Of a DNA stretch of 64,000 bases, positions 1 to 8,331 are shown piece after piece. The position numbers were made by a program, and so were the translations under genes. Positions within the stretch are counted from its first letter, which is position 1; each line of letters starts with the position of its first letter. Location of the stretch: the NCBI RefSeq assembly GCF_000376805.1, contig NZ_AQXT01000002.1, forward strand, positions 3,162,001 through 3,226,000. Reading direction: 5' to 3'. Below the pieces are notes generated by a model, which saw only the letters and a program-made list of their open reading frames with translations, did not search any database and had not been told where the DNA came from. This DNA comes from Henriciella marina DSM 19595 (GTDB lineage Bacteria > Pseudomonadota > Alphaproteobacteria > Caulobacterales > Hyphomonadaceae).

Positions 1-1
1 G

Positions 2-403
2 CGCGCCGCAGAGATGCTCGGCCATGACTGGATCGCCGATGGCCATGTTGAGTCCGGCGAAAAGCGCGGGCGCACGATTGGCTATCCGACCGCCAATCTC
101 CGGCTCGGCACGCTGATCCATCCGCGCCAGGGCGTCTATGCGGTTCGCGTGCGGATCGCGGGCAGCGGCGACTGGCTCGACGGCGTCGCCAATTTCGGGC
201 GGACCCCGACGACAGGGCTTCGCGATCCGCTGCTCGAAACCTTCGTCTTCGATTTCGACCGCGACATCTATGGCCAGTACATAGAGGTCGCCCTCGTTCA
301 CTATCTGCGGGCTGAAGCGCACTTCGGCTCGCTTGATGAGATGGTCGAGCAGATGCACCTCGACACGGCTGAGGCCCGCCGGCTTCTGTCCGCAGCGCGC
401 TAG
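2..403 (+). CDS. ribF: Bifunctional riboflavin kinase/FAD synthetase, C-terminal part (5' end outside window)
   Basis: This is the riboflavin kinase half of RibF, which phosphorylates riboflavin to FMN; the missing N-terminal half would be the FAD synthetase. The reading frame is open from the window edge and ends at TAG 403. The flavokinase signature GRTIGYPTAN lies near the start, followed by GVYAVRVRI, GVANFGRTPT and the ETFVFDFDRDIYGQ segment that carries the catalytic acidic residue in this family. The ATG at 14 is internal, not the real start, because the fold begins upstream of it. In many alphaproteobacteria ribF lies just upstream of ileS, as here with one small gene between. Confidence 0.93.
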   Translation, partial: RAAEMLGHDWIADGHVESGEKRGRTIGYPTANLRLGTLIHPRQGVYAVRVRIAGSGDWLDGVANFGRTPTTGLRDPLLETFVFDFDRDIYGQYIEVALVHYLRAEAHFGSLDEMVEQMHLDTAEARRLLSAAR

Positions 404-471
404 CAACCCCTGACTTTCTGCGCCGTTCGTATAAAAGCGACGATAGACGCACATTCAAAGGGACACCCGTC

Positions 472-936
472 ATGAAACTTGCCTACGCGCTTGCAGGCGC
501 CGCCGCCATCGCTGGAACGGCCGCTGGCCAGTCGGTCGACACACTTCAGTCTGTCACGCTGGAAGACCTTGAACGCTTTGCCACCGAGGCCGGTCACGAG
601 GTTGTTGCCTTTGGTGAAACCACCGAAAACTCCCTGCGCGCCGAGACATCAAACGGTGTGACCTATTACATGGAAGGCACCGCCTGTGAGACAGGCGCCT
701 GCCGCGGGATCGTGATGAGTGCGCGTTTTCAGGCCGATGAAACGGTGACACTGGAAAAGGTCAATCAGGCTAATCTGGACCGCGCCGCCGTCAGCGTCTG
801 GTTGCTGAACGAGTCACTCGGGGTCTCGCGCTATGTCATCCTCGATGGCGGCATGACCCAGGCGAATATCGCGACCAATCTCGACAACTTTCTCGCGATC
901 GTCCCCGGCGTCGTGGAGTTCTTCTTCGGGCAATAG
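472..936 (+). CDS. YbjN-domain exported protein
   Basis: A 154-residue protein with a signal peptide (about residues 1-19, ending in AAG-QS) followed by a YbjN/DUF1790-like domain. Features seen are an N-terminal helix LEDLERFATEAGHEV, a beta-rich middle with GVTYYMEG and a cysteine pair (CETGAC), and a C-terminal helix with the conserved asparagine pattern VNQANLDRAAVS. YbjN relatives are small sensory or chaperone-like folds linked to stress and motility phenotypes in enterobacteria; an exported version is likely periplasmic and its role is not known. An AAGGGA ribosome-binding site sits 8 bases before ATG 472. It stands alone between ribF and ileS. Confidence 0.8.
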   Translation: MKLAYALAGAAAIAGTAAGQSVDTLQSVTLEDLERFATEAGHEVVAFGETTENSLRAETSNGVTYYMEGTACETGACRGIVMSARFQADETVTLEKVNQANLDRAAVSVWLLNESLGVSRYVILDGGMTQANIATNLDNFLAIVPGVVEFFFGQ

Positions 937-1143
937 GACGGGGCGTCCTTTGGCGGGTGACACGCTGCGGGCCGACTGCTACAGGCTGGCGCCATGATGT
1001 TTGGCTCAATTGCTTCGATAATTCGAATTAGCCGCCCGGCGGCGCGCTGAGCTGTCCTTGACCAGACAGCCCTTAGCGCGGTGCCGGGGCCTTGCTATTT
1101 CCGCTTGCAACACAACCGCTAATTCGAGACTGACCTTCCTGCC

Positions 1144-4122
1144 ATGACCGACGATACCAAGACAGCCGCGAACGACTATCGCGACACGCTTTTCCTGCCG
1201 AAAACCGAATTCCCCATGCGCGGCGGCCTGCCAAAGGCCGAGCCGAAATGGATAGAGCGCTGGGACGAGATGCGCCTCTATGACCGTATGCGTGAGGACG
1301 CCAAGGCGCGGGGCGCCAAGCCCTTCATCCTGCATGACGGCCCGCCCTATGCGAACGGCCCCATCCACCTTGGCACCGCCATGAACAAGATCCTCAAGGA
1401 CCTTGTCGTGCGCGGCCACCAGATGCTCGGCTATGATGCCTCCTACATCCCGGGCTGGGACTGTCACGGCCTGCCGATCGAATGGAAGGTCGAGGAAGAG
1501 TTCCGCTCCAAGGGACGCGGCAAGGATGATGTGCCGGGCGACGAGTTTCGAGCCGCCTGCCGCGCATACGCCGCCAAATGGATCGAGGTCCAGAAAGAGG
1601 GCTTCCGCCGCTGCGGCGTCGAGGGCGACTGGGACCATCCGTATCTCACCATGAATTACGGCTCAGAGGCCGCGACCGTGCGTGAGTTTCTGCGCGTCGC
1701 CATGTCGGGCCGCCTCGTGCGCGGCTCCAAACCGATCATGTGGTCACCTGTCGAACGCACCGCGCTCGCCGAAGCCGAAGTCGAGTATCACGACCGGAAA
1801 GTGCCCGTGCTCTGGGTGAAGTTTCCTGTCGATGGCCTTGTACAAGAGGGCACCCCACCATCATCGGAACTTCTATCGGCAAGCGTCGTCATTTGGACAA
1901 CCACACCATGGACGATCCCGGCAAATCAGGCAGTCTCCTTCAATCCCTCAATCAATTACGGTCTCTATGAAGTCGAAACCGTCATGAGCGAGGAAGAATT
2001 GGGCTTCGCGCCGTTCGCAGCCCCTGGTGACAAGTACGTGCTCGCCGACGCATTGGCGCAGGCGGTAATGGACAGCGCGAAGGTTTCTTCCTTCAGGCGG
2101 ATCTCTGATGTCGATCCAAAGTCGATCACGTCACTCAAGCACCCGCTCCACGAGCTTTCCGACTTCTACAAGCACGACATCCCGATGCTTGCCGGCGACC
2201 ATGTCACCGACGACGCAGGTACCGGCTTTGTGCACACGGCGCCCGCCCATGGTGAGGATGACTTCCTCGTCTGGATCGCGTCGGGTCGCACGGCCTCCGA
2301 TATTCGTGACATCGTCAATCAGGACGGCGCCTACGAGCATGAAGACCTGCCAGACGCCCTTCAGGGCCTCGATATCATCCGCACATCCGGCAAGAAGCGC
2401 GGCGAGCAGGGCAAGGCGAACCCGGAAGTCATGCGTCTCCTGACCGAGAGTGGAAACCTCCTCTCGCGCGGCGTGACCATGATTCGCGACGCGCACTCCT
2501 GGCGCTCCAAGGCCCCTGTGATCCGCCGGGCCACCCCGCAATGGTTCATCGCGATGGACAAGCCGGGCTCGAATGGTGCCGCCCCGCTTCGCAAGCTCGC
2601 ACTCCGCGCCCTCGAGGACACCGCTTTCGTCCCGCCGCAGCTGCGCAACCGCATCACAAGCATGGTCGCAGACCGGCCAGACTGGCTGATTTCCCGACAG
2701 CGTAACTGGGGCGTGCCGATCACGCTTCTGGTCAGCCCTGACGGCCAGCCGCACACAGCCGCGCTCAGCGAAGAGCAGGCCAATGAGGTCAACACCCGCA
2801 TCCTCGATGCGATCGCCGCCGAAGGCGTCGAAGCCTGGTTCTCTGCGGACGCAGCCAAATTCCTGGACGGGATTGTCGATCCTGCAGGCTGGGAGAAGGT
2901 CACCGATGTGCTCGACGTCTGGTTCGATAGCGGCACCACGCACGCCTTCACGCTTCGTGATCGCGGCATCATCGACGAGGCAACCGGTCAGGCCGATGTC
3001 TATCTCGAAGGCTCCGACCAGCACCGCGGCTGGTTCCAGTCCTCGCTACTTGAGAACTGCGCGACGCGCGGCATGGCACCTTACAAACAGGTCGTGACCC
3101 ACGGTTTCATCGTCGATTCCGAGGGCAAGAAGATGTCCAAGTCGCTCGGCAACACGGTCGAGCCGCAAAAGGTCGCCGACCAGTTCGGCATCGAGATCCT
3201 GCGCCTCTGGACGGCAAGCTCCGACTTCACCGAAGACCTTCGCATTTCTGACGATATCCTGAAGACCAATGCTGAGTCCTATCGCCGCCTGCGCAATACG
3301 CTGCGCTACCTGCTCGGCGCGCTGGAAGGCTATGACGAAGCCGAAGCAGTCGATTCGAAGGATATGCCCGGCCTGGAACGCTGGGTGCTTCACCGCCTGG
3401 CTGAAAGCGATGCCCTCGTTCGCAAGTCCTATGCGGCTTTCGACTTCAAGCGCGTCATGTCGGCCATGCTCAATTTCTGCGGCGTGGACCTCTCGGCGAT
3501 CTATTTTGACATCCGCAAGGACAGCCTCTATTGCGATGCGCCTTCCGAGACGCGTCGCCGCGCGACCCGTACCGTCATGGCGCTGGTCCTCGAACGCCTC
3601 GTCACCTGGCTTGCGCCGATCATGCCGTTCACGACTGAAGAAGCTTTCCTGATGAGCCATATCGCGGGCAAGGCTGACAGCGTGCATCTCCTGACTTTCC
3701 CGGAAACGCCTGAGGGCTGGCTCGACCCGGCCCATGCCGAGCGCTGGGAGCGTATCTTCAAGGTCCGCCGCGTCGTCACCGGCGCGCTGGAGGTTGAGCG
3801 CCGCGAAAAGCGCATCGGCGCCTCCCTCGAAGCGTCGCCTGAGGTCTATGTCGCAGACAAGGCCCTCATCGACGCGTTCGACGGCGAAAGCCCGGCCGAC
3901 ATCTTCATCACCTCGGGCACGAAACTCGTCCAAGGCGAAGGTCCTGCGGAGGCTTACAGGCTGGATGACACGCCGGGCGTCTCTGTCGTCCCGAAGAAAG
4001 CAGACGGCATCAAGTGCGCGCGCAGCTGGAAGTATTTCGATCCGGCCACGGCCGATCCAGCCTTTCCGGACATCACACCGCGCGACGCCGAGGCTGTGCG
4101 TGAAATGAGAGGCACCAGCTGA
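1144..4122 (+). CDS. ileS: Isoleucine--tRNA ligase
   Basis: Class I synthetase charging tRNA-Ile in the cytoplasm, 992 residues. The HIGH-type motif is HLGT (residues 75-78, in NGPIHLGTA), the KMSKS loop is KMSKS at 663-667, and the CP1 editing domain shows WTTTPWTIPANQA and DAGTGFVHTAPAHGED. The C-terminal anticodon-binding region ends in KCARSWKYF and DITPRDAEA, where the usual zinc-ligand pairs CxxC and CxxC are mostly gone (CARS and TPRD). This loss is, to my knowledge, common in alphaproteobacterial IleS. Part of CP1 (bases about 1830-2110) uses less biased codons than the rest. The stop overlaps the lspA start by one base (TGATG), so the two are probably translationally coupled. Confidence 0.98.
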   Translation: MTDDTKTAANDYRDTLFLPKTEFPMRGGLPKAEPKWIERWDEMRLYDRMREDAKARGAKPFILHDGPPYANGPIHLGTAMNKILKDLVVRGHQMLGYDASYIPGWDCHGLPIEWKVEEEFRSKGRGKDDVPGDEFRAACRAYAAKWIEVQKEGFRRCGVEGDWDHPYLTMNYGSEAATVREFLRVAMSGRLVRGSKPIMWSPVERTALAEAEVEYHDRKVPVLWVKFPVDGLVQEGTPPSSELLSASVVIWTTTPWTIPANQAVSFNPSINYGLYEVETVMSEEELGFAPFAAPGDKYVLADALAQAVMDSAKVSSFRRISDVDPKSITSLKHPLHELSDFYKHDIPMLAGDHVTDDAGTGFVHTAPAHGEDDFLVWIASGRTASDIRDIVNQDGAYEHEDLPDALQGLDIIRTSGKKRGEQGKANPEVMRLLTESGNLLSRGVTMIRDAHSWRSKAPVIRRATPQWFIAMDKPGSNGAAPLRKLALRALEDTAFVPPQLRNRITSMVADRPDWLISRQRNWGVPITLLVSPDGQPHTAALSEEQANEVNTRILDAIAAEGVEAWFSADAAKFLDGIVDPAGWEKVTDVLDVWFDSGTTHAFTLRDRGIIDEATGQADVYLEGSDQHRGWFQSSLLENCATRGMAPYKQVVTHGFIVDSEGKKMSKSLGNTVEPQKVADQFGIEILRLWTASSDFTEDLRISDDILKTNAESYRRLRNTLRYLLGALEGYDEAEAVDSKDMPGLERWVLHRLAESDALVRKSYAAFDFKRVMSAMLNFCGVDLSAIYFDIRKDSLYCDAPSETRRRATRTVMALVLERLVTWLAPIMPFTTEEAFLMSHIAGKADSVHLLTFPETPEGWLDPAHAERWERIFKVRRVVTGALEVERREKRIGASLEASPEVYVADKALIDAFDGESPADIFITSGTKLVQGEGPAEAYRLDDTPGVSVVPKKADGIKCARSWKYFDPATADPAFPDITPRDAEAVREMRGTS

Positions 4123-4679
4123 TGAACGCTGCCCGGCATGTCTGGAGATGGGCGGCGCTGATCGTCTTTGTGATCATCGCAGATCAGATATCCAAATGGA
4201 TGATCCTCGAAGCGCCCGTCTTCCGGGCGCTGGAATGCCTTGACCCGGTCGTGCGCTGTGGCCGGATCGAGATATCCTCCATCTTCGATCTCACCATGCT
4301 CTGGAATCGCGGCGTCAGCTTCGGCACGCTGCAATCGACCGGCATCATGCGTTGGATCCTTGTTGCCTTCACCACGGTCATTGCGATCGGCTTTGCCTAC
4401 TGGCTGACGCGGGCGGAGCGTTGGGTGACGGCGCTTTCCCTCTCAATGGTCATTGGCGGGGCGATCGGCAACCTCATCGACCGCGTTCGCTTTGGCGCCG
4501 TCGTTGACTTCCTCGATTTTTCTGGCCCATGGTTCGGCGCCTATATTGGCAGCGTCCCGATCGGGTTTCCCTGGGTATTCAATATCGCGGACGCGGCGAT
4601 TACTGTCGGCGCGCTCTTGCTGTTTTTCGATCAGTTTTTAATGTCGCGAACGAAACCGGACGAACACAATCCTGCCTGA
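4122..4679 (+). CDS. lspA: Lipoprotein signal peptidase (SPase II)
   Basis: Inner-membrane aspartyl protease that removes signal peptides from diacylglyceryl-modified prolipoproteins. At 185 residues it is slightly longer than the E. coli protein. Four hydrophobic segments are visible. The conserved blocks are NRGVSFGTL, GGAIGNLIDRVRFGAVVDF and FNIADAAITVG; the aspartates in VVDF and FNIAD are the catalytic pair known for the family. An extra cysteine-containing periplasmic loop (ECLDPVVRCGRIEI) lies after the first membrane segment. The start overlaps the ileS stop. The next gene encodes a lipoprotein, a likely substrate, in the conserved ileS-lspA-DUF3035 order. Confidence 0.97.
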   Translation: MNAARHVWRWAALIVFVIIADQISKWMILEAPVFRALECLDPVVRCGRIEISSIFDLTMLWNRGVSFGTLQSTGIMRWILVAFTTVIAIGFAYWLTRAERWVTALSLSMVIGGAIGNLIDRVRFGAVVDFLDFSGPWFGAYIGSVPIGFPWVFNIADAAITVGALLLFFDQFLMSRTKPDEHNPA

Positions 4680-4695
4680 TCGGAGTTGGAGAGAG

Positions 4696-5196
4696 ATGAC
4701 GATGCCGACGAAACAATCAATCCTGACACTGGCTGCCATGGGAATGCTGTTTGCTGCGGGTGGCTGTTCCATCCTTCCGGGCGGCGGCGACGGGGCCAGC
4801 AATGCGGGCCCTGACGAGTTTCGCGTGGTCACAAAAGCGCCGCTGACCGTGCCGCCTGAATACAGCCTGCGCCCACCGCGCGCCGGCACCACGGTTCCAG
4901 CCGAAGCAGACACCACACGCGAAACCACGGTTGCCGCATTCGGAACCCAGGCCGGCGTCGATGCCAGCGCGGCCGAAATGGCACTGGTCCGCGCAGCTGG
5001 CGCAAACGCCACCAACCCGCGTATCCGCGCCATTGTCGACTATGAAGAAGGCGGCCTTGTCCGCAAGGCGAGAGAGGATGCAGACCAGATCCTCTCCTAT
5101 AGCGGTGACGGTACGGTTGCCGACAGCGCGACCGGCGACGAGCCGGTTTCCATTGCCCGGGGCAGCGGTGAACGCATCAAACTACCGGGTACGTGA
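4696..5196 (+). CDS. DUF3035 family lipoprotein
   Basis: A 166-residue predicted outer-membrane or periplasmic lipoprotein. The N-terminus has a hydrophobic stretch and a lipobox ending FAAGGC, so the mature protein would begin at that cysteine. Just after it comes the family hallmark PDEFRVVTKAPLTVPPEYSL, then a short proline-rich stretch and a C-terminal region rich in Ala, Asp and Gly. DUF3035 has no assigned function but is regularly found between lspA and M16 proteases in alphaproteobacteria, exactly as here. A GGAGAGAG ribosome-binding site lies before two possible starts, ATG 4696 and ATG 4702; the second gives a more typical signal peptide (MPTKQS). Confidence 0.9.
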   Translation: MTMPTKQSILTLAAMGMLFAAGGCSILPGGGDGASNAGPDEFRVVTKAPLTVPPEYSLRPPRAGTTVPAEADTTRETTVAAFGTQAGVDASAAEMALVRAAGANATNPRIRAIVDYEEGGLVRKAREDADQILSYSGDGTVADSATGDEPVSIARGSGERIKLPGT

Positions 5197-5243
5197 CGGC
5201 GCATCACCTGCCACAAACCAGACAGTCTAACGGAGGAGATAGG

Positions 5244-6632
5244 ATGAAAGCTTTTCTTGCGGGGGGTCTGGCAGCGATAGGCCTCGGCTCCGGCCTTGCT
5301 TTCGCTGATACGGCCGGGTCCGAATGGGCGCCGACCATTTTCCAACTCGACAACGGCATGGACGTCGTCGTCCTTCCAGACAATCGCGCGCCGGTTGTCA
5401 CGCACATGGTGTGGTACAAGGTCGGTGCGGTCGATGAAGACCCAGGCAAGTCAGGCATCGCCCACCTCTTTGAGCACGTTATGTTCAAGGAAACCGACGA
5501 TATCGGTCCTGAAGAGTTTACCACCATCGTTCAGCGCAATGGTGGCCAGCTCAACGCTTTCACTTCCTGGGACTACACCGCCTATTATGAGCGCGTCGCG
5601 AAAACCCAGCTTGAGCGGATGATGGAGCTCGAAGCCGAGCGGATGACCGACCTGATCATCAATGATGATCCAGACGGCCCATTCATCTCTGAGCGCGACG
5701 TCGTCAAGGAAGAACGCCGCCAGCGCATAGACAATAATCCGGGCGTCATCCTGCAGGAGCAGGTCATGTCCGCGCTCTATCAGGATCATCCCTACAACAT
5801 CACCGTGATCGGCAAGATGGACGAGGTCGGCGCGCTGACCCCGCAGGACGGTCTCGATTTCTACAGAAAATGGTACACCCCGTCCGAAGCGATCCTGATC
5901 GTTGCTGGCGATGTGACGCCGGAAGAGGTTCGCACCCTTGCTGAGCGCACCTACGGCCAGATCGAATCAACCTCGACTGAGATCGCCGAGCGCGGCTGGC
6001 AGGAGGTTGAACCGCTGGCTGAAACGCAACTCATTACCCACCGAGATCCGAAGGTCCGCCAGCCGGAATGGGAACGCTGGTACTTGGCGACCTCCTACAC
6101 CCAGGACCGTGACTTCGCCTATGCCCTTGATGTCGCCATGGACGTTCTCGGCGGCGGGCGCACCAGCCGCCTCTATCAGGCCCTCGTTGAAGAACAGAAG
6201 ATCGCCAATGACGCCTCCGCTGGCGCTTGGCTGTCGCTTCACGACACAGCGCCTGCTGTCCTCTCCGCGTCGCCAAGTGAGGGCGTGAGCCTCGATGATC
6301 TGGAAGCCGCCTACATGGCCGTCGTCGATGATGTTCTCGCCAATGGTTTCACTGAGGCAGAGGTCGAACGCTCGCGCAATTCGCTGGCCGCATCGGCCAT
6401 CTATCAGCGTGACAGCCAGGCTGGCATGGCCAATCTCTATGGCCGCACGCTGGCGGTTGGCGGTACGGTCGACGATGTGATGAGCTATCCGGACGATATC
6501 CGGAAAGTGACCACAGAGGACGCCATCGCCGCGCTGCGCCGCGTCCTGGCCGAAGACAAGAACTATATCGAGGCACACCTGCTTCCTGAAGAAGAAGAGC
6601 AGGCCGCTGAGGAGAGCCAGACCGATGAATAA
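5244..6632 (+). CDS. M16 family zinc peptidase, catalytic subunit
   Basis: Exported pitrilysin/processing-peptidase-like protease of 462 residues. The start was set at ATG 5244, which follows a strong AGGAG site and begins a clear signal peptide (MKAFLAGGLAAIGLGSGLAFA), rather than at the GTG 17 codons upstream. The inverted zinc motif HLFEH is at residues 74-78 and the distal glutamate ligand falls in VKEERRQR about 78 residues later. The second half has GGGRTSRLYQALVEE, the substrate-binding R/Y region. The stop overlaps the next gene by 8 bases. Together with the inactive partner it probably forms a periplasmic heterodimer, as known for paired bacterial M16 subunits. Confidence 0.95.
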   Translation: MKAFLAGGLAAIGLGSGLAFADTAGSEWAPTIFQLDNGMDVVVLPDNRAPVVTHMVWYKVGAVDEDPGKSGIAHLFEHVMFKETDDIGPEEFTTIVQRNGGQLNAFTSWDYTAYYERVAKTQLERMMELEAERMTDLIINDDPDGPFISERDVVKEERRQRIDNNPGVILQEQVMSALYQDHPYNITVIGKMDEVGALTPQDGLDFYRKWYTPSEAILIVAGDVTPEEVRTLAERTYGQIESTSTEIAERGWQEVEPLAETQLITHRDPKVRQPEWERWYLATSYTQDRDFAYALDVAMDVLGGGRTSRLYQALVEEQKIANDASAGAWLSLHDTAPAVLSASPSEGVSLDDLEAAYMAVVDDVLANGFTEAEVERSRNSLAASAIYQRDSQAGMANLYGRTLAVGGTVDDVMSYPDDIRKVTTEDAIAALRRVLAEDKNYIEAHLLPEEEEQAAEESQTDE

Positions 6633-8127
6633 GCTCAATCTTGCTGCAGGCGGCGCGCTTGCTGCCGCTCTTTTCGCCGCTTCGCCTGCTGCGTTCGCGC
6701 AGGCTGAAATGGCATCTGACCCAGCCGAAACCTCATCCAGCCTTGATGTCATGGTGCATGAAGGCGATTTCGCCACGATCCAGCAATTCACCACGCCCGG
6801 CGGTATTTCCGTCTGGCTGGTCGAAGAGCAGTCGATCCCGATCATGGCGCTTCGCATGGCTTGGGAAACGGGCGCTGCAACCGATCCAAAAGGCCAGGAA
6901 GGCCTCACGGATGCGGTGACGTATCTGATGAATGAGGGCGCCGGCGACATGGACTCGCTCGCCTTCGCGACCCGTATGGAAGAGCTCAATATGGGCTTCA
7001 GCTGCGGGGCCGACGCGGAGACCACCTATTGTTCGGCCAATATGCTGACTGACAATGCCGGTGATGCCATGGATCTCATCGCGCTTGCCCTCAACGCGCC
7101 GCGTTTCGATGCTGAACCATTTGAGCGTTTCCAGCGCGAAGAACTTATCGGTATCCGCACGCGCGAAACCAATGCGGGCTTCCTTGCGAGCCGTGCGCGT
7201 GCGCAGGCCCTGATGCCGGACCACCCCTTCTCGCGGATCAAGACTACAGAGAGCATCAATGCGCTGACCACCGATCTGGTGCGTGAGCGCAAGGACGCCA
7301 TCATGGCGGGCGACCGGCTTTATGTGACGGCCGTCGGCGCCATGTCTCCAGAAGAGCTCGCCCCGCTTCTCGATGAAGCGCTGGCTGGCCTGCCTGAAAC
7401 CTCCGACGTCGAAGCGATCGAGGACGTTGCCCTCAATGATCCAATGGCAGCGCCGGTCGTCGTTGACCTGCCGCAACCGCAAAGCCTCGTCACCTTCACC
7501 GCGCCTGCCATGGCGCGCGATGATGATGATTTCTTCCCGGCCTATGTTCTCAATTACACATTCGGCGGTGGCGGATTTGAAAGCCGTCTGATGAAGGATT
7601 TGCGCGTCGACAGGGGCCTTACCTACGGCGTCGGTACCGGCATCAATACCAGCGATCACCTCAATCTCTGGACGGGCGGCGGCCAGACGAAGAATGAGAG
7701 CGCTGGCGACTTCATCGACGGCATCACTGCCCAGATGGAGATGATCGTCGCGGACGGCGTAACCGAACAGGAACTGTCAGATGCCAAGGCGTACCTGACC
7801 GGCTCCTATCCGCTCGCCTTCGACAGCAATGCGAAGATTGCGTCCGGCCTGATGAGCGCACGCCTCGAAGACCTCGGCATCGACTATTTCGACCGGCGCA
7901 ATGCCATGGTCGATGCGGTCACGCTGGAAGATGTGAACCGCATCGCGACTGAATACCTCCAGGCTGAAAACTTTACCTTCATCGTCGTTGGTCAGCCGGA
8001 AGGCATTGAGGAAACCTCCTCCCTGCCAATGCCGATCCTCGGTGAGGTCGATATCGATGAGGCTGGTGACATGCGCGAACGCGACACTGAAGAAACAACC
8101 GACGCGACCCGCGACCAGAACCGCTAG
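6625..8127 (+). CDS. M16 family peptidase, non-catalytic partner subunit
   Basis: A 500-residue M16-fold protein with signal peptide (to about residue 25, AAFA-QA). At the place where the partner has HxxEH this one reads GLTDAVTYLMNEG, so the zinc ligands are lost and it should not be catalytic. It keeps the C-terminal substrate-binding signature RLMKDLRVDRGLTYGVG with the Arg/Tyr pair. This split of roles, zinc site in one chain and R/Y pair in the other, is known for heterodimeric bacterial M16B proteases. The start lies inside the end of the upstream gene (ATGAATAA, 8 bp overlap), and a terminator follows at 8153. Confidence 0.94.
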   Translation: MNKLNLAAGGALAAALFAASPAAFAQAEMASDPAETSSSLDVMVHEGDFATIQQFTTPGGISVWLVEEQSIPIMALRMAWETGAATDPKGQEGLTDAVTYLMNEGAGDMDSLAFATRMEELNMGFSCGADAETTYCSANMLTDNAGDAMDLIALALNAPRFDAEPFERFQREELIGIRTRETNAGFLASRARAQALMPDHPFSRIKTTESINALTTDLVRERKDAIMAGDRLYVTAVGAMSPEELAPLLDEALAGLPETSDVEAIEDVALNDPMAAPVVVDLPQPQSLVTFTAPAMARDDDDFFPAYVLNYTFGGGGFESRLMKDLRVDRGLTYGVGTGINTSDHLNLWTGGGQTKNESAGDFIDGITAQMEMIVADGVTEQELSDAKAYLTGSYPLAFDSNAKIASGLMSARLEDLGIDYFDRRNAMVDAVTLEDVNRIATEYLQAENFTFIVVGQPEGIEETSSLPMPILGEVDIDEAGDMRERDTEETTDATRDQNR

Positions 8128-8152
8128 GGCGGCCAAAGGTTGAACAGACACG

Positions 8153-8184
8153 AAAAGGGCGGTCCACACGGGTCGCCCTTTTTG
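8153..8184 (+). terminator. Rho-independent terminator after the ileS-lspA-M16 gene run
   Basis: Inverted repeat AAAAGGGCG (8153-8161) and CGCCCTTTT (8174-8182) with a 12-base loop, followed by a run of T. It lies 25 bases after the stop of the second M16 gene. Confidence 0.85.
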
Positions 8185-8209
8185 CTTTCAGGTCCTCTAC
8201 ACCGGTAGG

Positions 8210-8237
8210 CTCATCCTGAGCGACGTCGAAGGACGAG
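8210..8237. repeat. Short palindromic intergenic repeat, copy 1
   Basis: CTCATCCTGAGC at the left and GTCGAAGGACGAG at the right form an imperfect palindrome. A closely related copy is at 18122-18147. The motif resembles the small dispersed palindrome seen in intergenic regions of many alphaproteobacteria (recalled, not searched). Confidence 0.7.
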
Positions 8238-8331
8238 CCGGGAATACTGCGCTGTCAAACCTCACCATCCACAGCCTCCCAGCGCATCGCCCCTGCAGCC
8301 CGCAGTCAAAGCCTGATACACTGACCGGCTC

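Noticed and set aside
937-1143. T-box or other riboswitch before ileS
   Set aside because: No T-box sequence, no conserved stem set and no terminator hairpin was found, and T-boxes are not expected in alphaproteobacteria.
5193-5243. GTG start 17 codons upstream for the first M16 gene
   Set aside because: It would bury the signal peptide, and a strong AGGAG site precedes ATG 5244.
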